From JAXMCI01 sp046349435 (GTDB lineage: Bacteria > Pseudomonadota > Alphaproteobacteria > Dongiales > Dongiaceae), in the NCBI GenBank assembly GCA_046349435.1, contig JAXMCI010000028.1:25384-89383 (forward strand): a DNA stretch of 64,000 nt, read 5' to 3'. Each line of letters opens with the position of its first letter. The stretch's first letter is position 1. Shown piece after piece: positions 23,995-35,548 of this stretch. Below the pieces are notes generated by a model. It was given only the letters and a program-made list of their open reading frames with translations. It was not told the origin of the DNA and made no database searches. The translations under genes were made by a program, and so were the position numbers.

Positions 23995-25164
23995 GTGGCC
24001 AGGACGAGCTATCTCTTCACCAGCGAATCGGTTGCCGAGGGCCATCCCGACAAGGTCTGCGACCGCATCTCCGACGCCATCGTCGACACCTTCCTGACCG
24101 CCGATCCCCATGCCCGGGTCGCGGTCGAGACGCTGGCCACCACCAACCGGGTGGTGCTGGCGGGCGAGGTGCGCGGGCCGGGCTCGATCACCCCGGCGGT
24201 GCTCGAGGAGGTGACCCGCCATGCGGTGAAGGAGATCGGCTACGAGCAGGCCGGCTTCCACTGGCAGAAGATGAACGTCGAGTGCCATGTCCACGCCCAG
24301 TCGGCCGACATCGCGATCGGCGTCGACGCGGCCGGCAACAAGGACGAGGGCGCCGGCGACCAGGGCATCATGTTCGGCTATGCCTGCCGCGAGACCGAGC
24401 GGCTGATGCCGGCGCCGCTCTACTACGCCCACAACATCCTGCGCTCGCTCGCCGAGGCGCGCCATTCCGGCGCCGAGCCGGGGCTCGGGCCCGACGCCAA
24501 GAGCCAGGTGACCCTGCTCTACGAGCACGGCAAGCCGGTGCGCGCCACCTCGGTGGTGGTCTCCACCCAGCACGGTGCCGAGCTCGACCAGGAGCAGGTG
24601 CGCGAGATCGTCCGCCCGCACGTGCTCAACGTCCTGCCGGCCGGCTGGATGTGCGAGGAGAAGGATTTCTACGTCAACCCGACCGGCCGCTTCGTGATCG
24701 GCGGGCCGGATGGCGATTCCGGCCTCACCGGCCGCAAGATCATCGTCGACACCTATGGCGGCGCGGCGCCGCATGGCGGCGGCGCCTTCTCCGGCAAGGA
24801 CCCGACCAAGGTCGACCGCTCGGCCGCCTACGCGGCGCGCTACCTCGCCAAGAATGTGGTCGCGGCCGCCCTGGCCGACCGCTGCACCATCCAGCTCTCC
24901 TACGCCATCGGCGTGTCGCGGCCGCTCTCGGTCTATATCGACACGCACGGCACCGGCCAGGTCGACGAGGACCGCCTGTCGCGCGTGCTGCAGGAGATGA
25001 TGGACCTCAGCCCGCGCGGCATCCGCGAGCATCTCGCGCTCAACCGGCCGATCTACGCGCGCACCGCCGCCTACGGCCATTTCGGCCGGCCGGCCGATGC
25101 CGATGGCGGCTTCTCCTGGGAGCGGCTGGACCTCGTCGAGGGGCTGAAGTCGGCGCTCCACTGA
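23995..25164 (+). CDS. metK: S-adenosylmethionine synthetase MetK
   Basis: A 389-residue enzyme making SAM from methionine and ATP. FTSESVAEGHPDKVCD at the N terminus, GAGDQGIMFGYAC (about residue 120) and GGGAFSGKDPTKVDRSAAY (about 260) are the three signature regions, with all expected Lys, Asp and His residues visible. It starts with GTG at 23995 after GAGGACAAGG. SAM feeds MiaB, TrmB, UbiE and the other methyl transfers encoded nearby. trmB follows. Confidence 0.97.
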   Translation: MARTSYLFTSESVAEGHPDKVCDRISDAIVDTFLTADPHARVAVETLATTNRVVLAGEVRGPGSITPAVLEEVTRHAVKEIGYEQAGFHWQKMNVECHVHAQSADIAIGVDAAGNKDEGAGDQGIMFGYACRETERLMPAPLYYAHNILRSLAEARHSGAEPGLGPDAKSQVTLLYEHGKPVRATSVVVSTQHGAELDQEQVREIVRPHVLNVLPAGWMCEEKDFYVNPTGRFVIGGPDGDSGLTGRKIIVDTYGGAAPHGGGAFSGKDPTKVDRSAAYAARYLAKNVVAAALADRCTIQLSYAIGVSRPLSVYIDTHGTGQVDEDRLSRVLQEMMDLSPRGIREHLALNRPIYARTAAYGHFGRPADADGGFSWERLDLVEGLKSALH

Positions 25165-25170
25165 GCGGCC

Positions 25171-25241
25171 CGGACCAGGGCGACTCCGGCCAGGGCGACC
25201 CCGGCCAGGAGGACCCCGGCCAGGGCGGCCCGGACCAGGGA
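25171..25241 (+). repeat. 15-bp tandem repeat between metK and trmB
   Basis: Four and a half copies of CCGGCCAGGGCGACC with one to three changes each (starts near 25171, 25186, 25201, 25216 and 25231). The period is divisible by three and in frame with trmB, so if a non-standard upstream start were used it would encode a Gly/Gln/Asp-rich leader. Confidence 0.7.
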
Positions 25242-25976
25242 GTGCAGCCCGGCGGGCGGCCGAACTTCTACGGCCGCCGCCAGGGCCGCCGGCTGCGGCC
25301 GGGCCGTCGCGGCCTGCTCGCGCAGCGCCTGCCCGAGCTCACCCTGACGCTGCCGGACGGCGGCGCGCCGCTCGATCCGAAGGCCTGCTTCGCGGCGGCG
25401 CCGGCCGCGGTCTGGCTGGAGATCGGCTTCGGCGGCGGCGAGCATCTCGCCGCCCAGGCGGCGGCGCATCCCGGGATCGGGCTGATCGGCGCCGAGGTCT
25501 TCGTCAACGGCATCGCCAGCCTGCTCGACCACCTCGAGCGCGGCGCCATCGGCAACGTCCGGATCTTCCCGGACGACGCCAGGCTGCTGCTGCCGGCGCT
25601 GCCGGCGGCCTCGCTCGACCGCGTCTTCCTGCTGTTTCCCGATCCCTGGCCGAAGGCCCGGCACGCCGCCCGCCGCTTCGTCGGCCGGCCGACGCTGGAC
25701 GAGCTGGCCCGCACCATGCGCCCCGGGGCCGAGCTGCGCATCGCCAGCGACGAGCCCGGCTACGTCGCCTGGACCCTGCAGCAGGTGCTGCCGCACCCGG
25801 CCTTCGCCTGGACCGCCCGCCGGCCCGGCGACTGGCGGGTCCGCCCGGCCGGCTGGCCGCCGACCCGCTACGAGCAGAAGGCGCTGGCGGCCGGGCGCCG
25901 GCCCGCCTACCTGACGTTCGAGCGCCGGGCCGGCGCCGGACGCCCGCCCGGGCCCGCAGCCCTGGAGCAGCCCTAG
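25242..25976 (+). CDS. trmB: tRNA (guanine-N7-)-methyltransferase TrmB
   Basis: A 244-residue class I methyltransferase. GRPNFYGRRQGRRLRPGRR at the N terminus is typical of alphaproteobacterial TrmB. WLEIGFGGGEHLAAQA binds SAM, and FLLFPDPWPKARHAARRFV is the TrmB catalytic signature. It forms m7G46 in tRNA. The only ordinary start in frame is GTG 25242, at the end of the 15-bp repeats; the frame stays open back into the metK stop, but only a CTG is available there. The transcript probably starts at metK. Confidence 0.92.
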   Translation: MQPGGRPNFYGRRQGRRLRPGRRGLLAQRLPELTLTLPDGGAPLDPKACFAAAPAAVWLEIGFGGGEHLAAQAAAHPGIGLIGAEVFVNGIASLLDHLERGAIGNVRIFPDDARLLLPALPAASLDRVFLLFPDPWPKARHAARRFVGRPTLDELARTMRPGAELRIASDEPGYVAWTLQQVLPHPAFAWTARRPGDWRVRPAGWPPTRYEQKALAAGRRPAYLTFERRAGAGRPPGPAALEQP

Positions 25977-25983
25977 AATCGGC

Positions 25984-26011
25984 TTGCAGCAGGCGAGGAA
26001 ATGCCTATATT
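25984..26011 (+). promoter_or_regulatory. rimP-nusA-infB operon promoter
   Basis: TTGCAG (25984-25989), a 16-bp spacer and TATATT (26006-26011). The expected start near 26018 gives a leader that first forms TCTCAC-ACC-GTGAGA (26021-26035) and then meets a terminator stem at 26055, before any coding sequence. Confidence 0.6.
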
Positions 26012-26054
26012 GGCTGCATATCTCACACCGTGAGACGCACGGAACGATAAGAAA

Positions 26055-26079
26055 GGTGGGCCAACGGCCCGCCTTTTTT
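26055..26079 (+). terminator. Intrinsic terminator in the rimP leader
   Basis: Stem GGTGGGCC-AAC-GGCCCGCC (26055-26073, 8 bp with one G-U pair) followed directly by six T. It lies downstream of the predicted promoter and upstream of rimP, so it can act as an attenuator of the nusA operon as well as an end point for transcripts from metK-trmB. Terminator-containing leaders upstream of rimP-nusA are known in other proteobacteria. Confidence 0.8.
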
Positions 26080-26128
26080 GTTAGCGCGAGCGGTCGTGGG
26101 TGCCTTTCCCGCCCTCATGGACGGATCG

Positions 26129-26623
26129 ATGGAGAAGTTGGCGGCGATCGAGACGCTGATCGCGCCCACGCTGGAGGCGATGGGCTATGCGCTGGTCCGC
26201 GTCCGGTTCTCGGGCGGCGGCCGGCCGACCCTGCAGGTCATGGCCGAGCGCATCGACGGCGCCGCCATGGCGGTCGAGGACTGCGCCGAGATCAGCCGCA
26301 CGCTGTCGGCGCTGCTCGACGTCGAGGATCCGCTGCCCGGCGCCTACCTGCTGGAGGTCAGCTCGCCCGGCCTCGACCGGCCGCTGGTGAAGCCGGCCGA
26401 CTACGAGCGGTTCGCCGGCGAGACGGCGCAGGTCGAGACGGCGCGGCCGGTGGACGGGCGCAAGCGCTTCCGCGGCCGCCTCGGCGGGCTGGTCGAGGGC
26501 GGCGTCAGGCTGCTGCTCGACGAAGGTGAGGTGGTCGTGCCGTTCGCGGCGATCCAGCGCGCCAAGCTGCTGGTCACCGACGAGATCCTGGCAGCGGCCA
26601 AGCGACGCAACGACAAGAGCTGA
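26129..26623 (+). CDS. rimP: Ribosome maturation factor RimP
   Basis: A 164-residue protein needed for 30S assembly. IETLIAPTLEAMGYALVRVRFSGG opens the N-terminal domain. CAEISRTLSALLDVEDPLPGAYLLEVSSPGLDRPL is the most conserved stretch, and an SH3-like C-terminal domain follows (RFRGRLGGLVEGG, AKLLVTDEILAA). ATG 26129 was preferred because GGACGGAT precedes it; ATG 26117 is the alternative. It is the first gene of the run to pnp, 18 bp before nusA. Confidence 0.93.
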   Translation: MEKLAAIETLIAPTLEAMGYALVRVRFSGGGRPTLQVMAERIDGAAMAVEDCAEISRTLSALLDVEDPLPGAYLLEVSSPGLDRPLVKPADYERFAGETAQVETARPVDGRKRFRGRLGGLVEGGVRLLLDEGEVVVPFAAIQRAKLLVTDEILAAAKRRNDKS

Positions 26624-26641
26624 AGAGCGACTGAGGACGCC

Positions 26642-28222
<1,581 letters not shown>

Positions 28223-28234
28223 GACGGAGAGCCG

Positions 28235-28882
28235 ATGACGGCGCTGGCCGAGACGGCATCGCAGGAGGAGGCGACGCCGCGGGACGTTGAGCCCGCGGCC
28301 GAGGGCCCCCTGCGCCGTTGCCTCGCGACCCGCGCCGTCCGGCCGAAGACGGAGCTGCTGCGCTTCGTCGTCGGGCCCGGCGACGCGCTGGTCCCCGACG
28401 TCGCCGGCCGGCTGCCGGGCCGCGGTTTGTGGATCACGCCGGCGCGCGATATAGTGGCCGGCGCAGCGGCCCGTAACCTCTTCGCCAAGGCGGCGAAGGC
28501 CCGCGTGGTGGTGCCGCCCGATCTGGCCGACCGGGTCGAGGCGCTGCTTGCCCGCGACCTTCTCGACCGGCTGGGCCTGGCGCGCCGCGCCGGCCAGGTG
28601 GTCGCCGGCTTCGAGCAGGTCCGGGCGCTGCTGGTCGAGGGCGGGGCAGGGCTGCTGCTCGCCGCCGCGGATGGCGCCGAGGACGGGCGGCGCAAGCTGC
28701 GCGCGCTCTCCGGCGGCATCCCGGAGGTGGACTGGCTGACCTCCGCGGAGCTCGCCGCGGCGCTCGGCCGCGACACCGTGGTTCACGCCGCGGTCCGCCG
28801 CGGCGGCTTTGCCGAGCGGCTCGCGCTGGCGGCGGCACGGCTGCAGGGAATGCGCGATCGGGCGCGACAGTTGACGGATTGA
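28235..28882 (+). CDS. YlxR (DUF448) - L7Ae-like fusion RNA-binding protein
   Basis: A 215-residue two-domain protein. The YlxR/DUF448 domain (about 25-100) holds RRCLATRAVRPKTELLRFVVGP and AGRLPGRGLWITP. The second part (about 108-205) resembles the L7Ae/YlxQ RNA-binding fold (DLLDRLGLARRAGQVVAGFEQV). Firmicutes encode these as separate ylxR and ylxQ genes between nusA and infB; the fused form is common in alphaproteobacteria. A role in ribosome or RNA metabolism is inferred. The last codons overlap a possible TTG start of infB. Confidence 0.88.
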   Translation: MTALAETASQEEATPRDVEPAAEGPLRRCLATRAVRPKTELLRFVVGPGDALVPDVAGRLPGRGLWITPARDIVAGAAARNLFAKAAKARVVVPPDLADRVEALLARDLLDRLGLARRAGQVVAGFEQVRALLVEGGAGLLLAAADGAEDGRRKLRALSGGIPEVDWLTSAELAAALGRDTVVHAAVRRGGFAERLALAAARLQGMRDRARQLTD

Positions 28883-28884
28883 CG

Positions 28885-31431
28885 ATGACCGACATCAAAG
28901 AGAACGAACCGAAGAAGTCGCTGAGCCTGTCGCGTCCCGGCCGGCTCGAGCTGAAGAAGACCGTCGACGCCGGCTCGGTGCGGCAGAGCTTCCCGCACGG
29001 CCGCACCAAGACCGTGCAGGTCGAGGTCAAGCGGACACGCACCTATGCGCCGGGCGCCGCCGCGCCGCAGCCGCCGGCGGCCGAGGCGGCGAAGCCCGCG
29101 CCCAAGCCGATCGAGGCGCCGCCGCCGGCACCGGTCGAGCCGGTCGCCGAGGAGCGCACCACCATCCACGGCCGGCAGCTGACCGCCGGCGAGCGCGCCG
29201 CCCGCCAGCGGGCGCTCGAGGATGCCCGCCGCGACGAGGAGGTCCGCCGCGCCGCCGAGCTCGAGGCGCAGCGCCGCGCCGCCGAGCAGGCTGCCGCCGT
29301 GGCGGCCGCCGAGGAAGCCAGCCGCCGCGAGCAGGCCGCCGCGGCGGTGGCGAGCGAGCCGGCACCGGCCGCGCCGCCGGCCGCCGCGCCTGCCGACGCT
29401 CCGGCGGCCGCGCCCGTCGCGCCGGCCGAGGAATCCGACGCGGCCCGGGCCAAGCGCCTGGGCACGCCCGCCGTGGCGCCGCGCCCGACCCTGGTGCGGC
29501 CGCCGCCGCCGGCCCGCCGCGGCGAGCCGCGCCGGCGCACCGGCAAGCTGACCATCACCCCGGCGCGCGACGATTCCGGGGGCGAGCGGATGCGCAGCCT
29601 CGCCTCGGTGCGGCGGGCCCGCGAGAAGGAGCGGCAGCGCGTCCGCGAGCTGCGCAGCGAAGGCCAGAAGGTGGTGCGCGACGTGATCGTCCCCGAAGCA
29701 ATGACCGTTCAGGATCTCGCCAACCGCATGGCGGTGCGCGGCGCCGACGTCATCAAGGCGCTGATGAAGATGGGCATCATGGCGACGATCAACCAGACGC
29801 TCGATGCCGACACGGCCGAGCTGGTCGCCACCGAGTTCGGCCATCGCGTGCGCCGCGTCTCGGCCGCCGACGTCGAGATCGGCCTGGGCGGGGAGGAGGA
29901 CCAGGACGAGCACCTGCTCGCCCGGCCGCCGGTGGTCACCGTGATGGGCCATGTCGACCACGGCAAGACCTCGCTGCTCGACGCGCTGCGCCAGACCGAC
30001 GTGGCGGCGCACGAGGCGGGCGGCATCACCCAGCATATCGGCGCCTACCAGGTGGTGCGGCCGAACGGCCAGCGCATCACCTTCATCGACACGCCGGGCC
30101 ACGCCGCCTTCACCGAGATGCGGGCGCGCGGCGCCAACGTCACCGACATCGTGGTGCTGGTGGTGGCGGCCGACGACGGCATCATGCAGCAGACCGTCGA
30201 GGCGATCCGCCACGCCCGGGCGGCCGACGTACCGCTGATCGTCGCCATCAACAAGATGGACAAGGGCGACGCCAATCCGGGCCGGGTGCGGCAGGAGCTG
30301 CTGCAGCACGAGGTGGTGGTCGAGGAGATGGGCGGCGACGTGCTCGACGTCGAGGTCTCGGCCAAGACCAAGGCCGGACTCGACCGGCTCGAGGAGGCGA
30401 TCTCGCTGCAGGCCGAGGTGCTCGAGCTGCGCGCCAATCCCGACCGGCCGGCGACCGGCGCGGTGATCGAGGCGCGGCTGGAGCGCGGCCGCGGCGCGGT
30501 CGCCACCGTGCTGGTGCAGAAGGGCACCCTCAAGGTCGGCGACATCTTCGTCGCCGGCAGCGAGTGGGGCCGGGTGCGCGCGCTGCTCGACGATCGCGGC
30601 AACCAGGTGCAGAGCGCCGGCCCGTCGAGCCCGGTCGAGGTGCTCGGGCTGCAGGGCACGCCGATGGCGGGCGACGAGTTCACCGCCGTCGAGAACGAGA
30701 CGCGGGCCCGGGAGATCAGCGAGTTCCGCCAGCGCAAGCATCGCGAGGCGCAGGCCAAGATCGGCGCCCGCGGCACGCTCGACGAGATGTTCTCCAAGAT
30801 CGCGGCCGGCGAGGCCAAGGAGCTCGCCATGGTCGTCAAGTCGGACGTGCAGGGCTCGCTCGAGGCGATCGCCAACAGCCTGGCCAAGCTCAGCACCGAC
30901 GAGGTCGCGGTGCGCGTGCTGCACGCCGCGGTCGGCGGCATCAACGAGTCCGACGTGACGCTGGCCCGGGCCTCGGGGGCGATGATCATCGGGTTCAACG
31001 TCCGCGCCAACCCGCAGGCCCGCGAGATGGCGCGGCGCGACGGGGTGGAGATCCGCTACTACTCGATCATCTACAACGTGGTCGACGACGTGAAGGCGGC
31101 GCTCTCGGGCATGCTGGCGCCGAGCCTGCGCGAGAAGTTCCTCGGCAACGCCGAGATCCGCGAGGTCTTCAACATCACCAAGGTCGGCAAGATCGCCGGC
31201 TGCTTCGTCACCGAGGGCATGGTCCGCCGCGGCGCCAAGGTCCGCCTGCTGCGCGACAACGTGGTGATCCACGAGGGCTCGCTGCGGACCCTGAAGCGCT
31301 TCAAGGACGAGGTCCGCGAGGTCAAGGAAGGCTACGAGTGCGGCATGGCCTTCGAGAACTACCAGGACATCCAGGCCGGCGACGTCATCGAGTGCTTCGA
31401 GATGGAAGAGGTCGCCCGCGCCCTTGCCTAG
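28885..31431 (+). CDS. infB: Translation initiation factor IF-2
   Basis: An 848-residue GTPase. A basic N-terminal motif (KKSLSLSRPGRLELKKTVD) is followed by a long Ala/Pro/Glu low-complexity linker (about 55-215) and the IF2 N-terminal domain (VQDLANRMAVRGADVIKALMK). The G domain has GHVDHGKT at 355-362, DTPGH at 402-406 and NKMD at 456-459, then domains II-IV to the end. It places fMet-tRNA on the 30S subunit and drives subunit joining. ATG 28885 was preferred over TTG 28879, which overlaps the previous stop. Confidence 0.97.
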   Translation: MTDIKENEPKKSLSLSRPGRLELKKTVDAGSVRQSFPHGRTKTVQVEVKRTRTYAPGAAAPQPPAAEAAKPAPKPIEAPPPAPVEPVAEERTTIHGRQLTAGERAARQRALEDARRDEEVRRAAELEAQRRAAEQAAAVAAAEEASRREQAAAAVASEPAPAAPPAAAPADAPAAAPVAPAEESDAARAKRLGTPAVAPRPTLVRPPPPARRGEPRRRTGKLTITPARDDSGGERMRSLASVRRAREKERQRVRELRSEGQKVVRDVIVPEAMTVQDLANRMAVRGADVIKALMKMGIMATINQTLDADTAELVATEFGHRVRRVSAADVEIGLGGEEDQDEHLLARPPVVTVMGHVDHGKTSLLDALRQTDVAAHEAGGITQHIGAYQVVRPNGQRITFIDTPGHAAFTEMRARGANVTDIVVLVVAADDGIMQQTVEAIRHARAADVPLIVAINKMDKGDANPGRVRQELLQHEVVVEEMGGDVLDVEVSAKTKAGLDRLEEAISLQAEVLELRANPDRPATGAVIEARLERGRGAVATVLVQKGTLKVGDIFVAGSEWGRVRALLDDRGNQVQSAGPSSPVEVLGLQGTPMAGDEFTAVENETRAREISEFRQRKHREAQAKIGARGTLDEMFSKIAAGEAKELAMVVKSDVQGSLEAIANSLAKLSTDEVAVRVLHAAVGGINESDVTLARASGAMIIGFNVRANPQAREMARRDGVEIRYYSIIYNVVDDVKAALSGMLAPSLREKFLGNAEIREVFNITKVGKIAGCFVTEGMVRRGAKVRLLRDNVVIHEGSLRTLKRFKDEVREVKEGYECGMAFENYQDIQAGDVIECFEMEEVARALA

Positions 31432-31481
31432 GATGCCGCAGCGCTCCCTCTCCCTCCCGGCGCCGGCGCGACGGGCTCGGC

Positions 31482-31505
31482 CCTCTCCCGCCGGCGCGGG
31501 CGAGG
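31482..31505. repeat. Imperfect palindrome between infB and rbfA
   Basis: CCTCTCCCGC-CGGC-GCGGGCGAGG, 10-bp arms with one mismatch, in the 96-bp gap before rbfA. There is no U-tract, so termination is unlikely. It resembles the dispersed CCCTCTCCC-type palindromes of GC-rich proteobacteria. Confidence 0.45.
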
Positions 31506-31527
31506 CGGTCTCCTAGGGGACGCACCG

Positions 31528-31989
31528 ATGAGCCGAGCCCGCCAGCCCTCGGCGCGCCAGCTGCGCGTCGGGGAGGAGCTGCGCCATGCGCTGGTCGAGA
31601 TCCTGCGCCGTGGCGAGCTGCGCGACCCCGAGCTGCAGTCCGCCATGGTGACGGTGACCGAGGTCCGGGTCAGCCCCGACCTGCGCGCCGCCACCGCCTT
31701 CGTCGTGCCGTTCGGCGGCGGCGACCTCGCCGCGCTGGTCAAGGCGCTGAACCACGCGGCGCCGTTCCTGCGCGGCCGTCTCGTGCGCGCCGTGCAGCTC
31801 CGCCTCGCGCCGACCCTGCATTTCGAGCCCGACCGCTCCTTCGAGGCGGCACGCCGCATCGAGACGCTGCTGCACGACCCGGCGGTGGCGCGCGACCTCG
31901 GCCCCCCGGACGAGGCGGCGGATGAGGACGAGCCGGAGCGCGGCGGGCCGGCGGCGGACGACGGTCCGGAGGGCGGCCGTGGGTCGTAG
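31528..31989 (+). CDS. rbfA: Ribosome-binding factor A
   Basis: A 153-residue KH-fold 30S maturation factor. QLRVGEELRHALVEILRRGELRDPEL, VTVTEVRVSPDLRAATAFVVPFGG and APTLHFEPDRSFEAARRIETLL are conserved family blocks. The C-terminal 35 residues are acidic and Pro/Gly-rich and probably disordered. The 3' end contains the ribosome-binding site and GTG start of truB, so the two are translationally coupled. Confidence 0.95.
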   Translation: MSRARQPSARQLRVGEELRHALVEILRRGELRDPELQSAMVTVTEVRVSPDLRAATAFVVPFGGGDLAALVKALNHAAPFLRGRLVRAVQLRLAPTLHFEPDRSFEAARRIETLLHDPAVARDLGPPDEAADEDEPERGGPAADDGPEGGRGS

Positions 31990-32905
31990 GCGGCGCGGCC
32001 TGCCGCTCAATGGCTGGCTGGTCATCGACAAGCCGGCCGGGATGACCTCGACCCAGGTGGTCTCGGCGGTGCGCCGGCTGACCGGCGCCGCCAAGGCGGG
32101 CCATGGCGGCACGCTCGACCCGCTGGCCACCGGGCTGCTGCCGATCGCGCTGGGCGAGGCGACCAAGACGGTCGGCTACGTCATGGACGGGGCCAAGCGC
32201 TACAGCTTCACCGTGCGCTGGGGCGAGGCGCGCTCGACCGACGACGCCGAGGGCGAGGTCACCGCCACCAGCCCGGTGCGGCCCGATGCGGCGGCCATCG
32301 AGGCGGCGCTGCCCGCCTTCCACGGCCTGATCCAGCAGGTGCCGCCCGCCTACTCGGCGATCAAGGTCGACGGCGCGCGCGCCTATGACCTGGCGCGCGA
32401 GGGGGCGCCGCCCGAGCTCGCGCCCCGCGCCGTTCGCATCGACCGGTTCCGCCTGGTCGAGCGGCCCGACGCCGACCACGCCACCTTCGAGGTCGAATGC
32501 GGCAAGGGCGCCTACATGCGCAGCCTCGGGCGCGACCTGGCCCTGGCGCTCGGCACGGTCGGCCACATCGTGGCGCTGCGCCGCAGCGCGGTCGGGCCGT
32601 TCCGCGAGGCCCAGGCGATTTCACTGGCAAAGCTCGAGGCCCTGGGGCATAGTGCCGCCGCCTCAGAGCATCTCATGGCGGTCGCGACCGCGCTGGACGA
32701 CATCCCGGCGCTGGCGTTGTCCGTCGACGAGGCGAACCGCCTGCGTTGCGGTCAATCGGTGGGCCTGATCCGCCGCAGCGACCTGGAACGCATCGGCACT
32801 CTCGAAAGCGGTGCCATGGTCTGTGCCACCTGTGCTGGCAAGCCGGTGGCTCTGGCACGTTTCGAGGCCGGCGAGCTTCGCCCCGTCCGCGTGCTCAACC
32901 TCTAG
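31979..32905 (+). CDS. truB: tRNA pseudouridine-55 synthase TruB
   Basis: A 308-residue enzyme making pseudouridine 55 in the T-loop. The catalytic aspartate is D47 in GHGGTLDPLATGLLPIALGEATK. QQVPPAYSAIKVDGARAYDLAR and KGAYMRSLGRDLA are further signatures, and a C-terminal PUA-like domain ends the protein. GTG 31979 lies 5 nt after a GGAGGG Shine-Dalgarno sequence and starts just before LPLNGWLVIDKPAGMTS. An upstream in-frame ATG at 31922 would add only Arg-rich residues. It overlaps rbfA by 11 bp. Confidence 0.95.
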   Translation: MGRRRRGLPLNGWLVIDKPAGMTSTQVVSAVRRLTGAAKAGHGGTLDPLATGLLPIALGEATKTVGYVMDGAKRYSFTVRWGEARSTDDAEGEVTATSPVRPDAAAIEAALPAFHGLIQQVPPAYSAIKVDGARAYDLAREGAPPELAPRAVRIDRFRLVERPDADHATFEVECGKGAYMRSLGRDLALALGTVGHIVALRRSAVGPFREAQAISLAKLEALGHSAAASEHLMAVATALDDIPALALSVDEANRLRCGQSVGLIRRSDLERIGTLESGAMVCATCAGKPVALARFEAGELRPVRVLNL

Positions 32906-32922
32906 CGGAAGGGATTTGCCCG

Positions 32923-33192
32923 ATGTCGATCACTGCCGAGCGCAAGCAGGCGCTCATCTCCGAATACGCCACCCGGGACGGTGACACCGGCTCGCCCGAG
33001 GTCCAGGTCGCGGTGCTGAGCGAGCGCATCAAGAACCTGACCGAGCATCTGCAGACCCACGACAAGGACTTCCATTCCCGGCGCGGCCTGCTGGTGATGG
33101 TCGGGCAGCGGCGTCGCCTGCTCGACTATCTCAAGCGCAAGAACGCCGCGCGCTACCAGGAGCTGGTCAAGCGACTTGGCCTGCGCCGCTGA
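32923..33192 (+). CDS. rpsO: 30S ribosomal protein S15
   Basis: An 89-residue S15 of exactly the family length. RDGDTGSPEVQVAVLSERI, LTEHLQTHDKDFHSRRGLLVMVGQRRRLLDYLK and YQELVKRLGLRR are unmistakable. It binds 16S rRNA early in 30S assembly. GGAAGGGAT precedes the ATG. The gene sits between truB and pnp, the near-universal proteobacterial order in which rpsO-pnp mRNA is processed in the intergenic region. Confidence 0.98.
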   Translation: MSITAERKQALISEYATRDGDTGSPEVQVAVLSERIKNLTEHLQTHDKDFHSRRGLLVMVGQRRRLLDYLKRKNAARYQELVKRLGLRR

Positions 33193-33312
33193 TTTCCGTC
33201 CGTCGCCCGCCGCGCGGCCCCATGGTCGCCGCGGCGGAGCGCGGGCTTTCTCAACAACCAGCAAGCGTGCCCGGCGACCGGCCGGTGCCGGGCGCGCTCC
33301 CAGCCGGGCCGA

Positions 33313-33341
33313 CGCAAGGGGCGGTGCTGCCGCCCCTTGCG
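33313..33341 (+). promoter_or_regulatory. Long perfect stem-loop in the pnp leader
   Basis: CGCAAGGGGCGG-TGCTG-CCGCCCCTTGCG, a 12-bp perfect stem with a 5-nt loop, 46 bp before the pnp start. In enterobacteria a long stem in the pnp leader is cut by RNase III, after which PNPase represses its own translation. Position and strength fit the same role here. There is no U-tract, so it is unlikely to be a terminator. Confidence 0.6.
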
Positions 33342-33387
33342 CGGGTCCGGCGCGTCTTCATCCGGCCGCTACCCGAAGGATGAATTG

Positions 33388-35517
<2,130 letters not shown>

Positions 35518-35548
35518 GCCGGCCGCTCTCGGGCCCAGCTCTCGGGCG

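Noticed and set aside
25171..25241. CRISPR-like or attachment-site repeat between metK and trmB
   Set aside because: Units of 15 bp are head to tail without spacers; this is a simple tandem repeat.
28783..31272. A very long open frame antisense to infB, and similar long antisense frames across nusA, pnp, gyrB and other genes
   Set aside because: They are Arg/His/Asp-rich mirror readings with no family motifs. At this GC content stops are rare in several frames, and the sense strand carries unmistakable genes.
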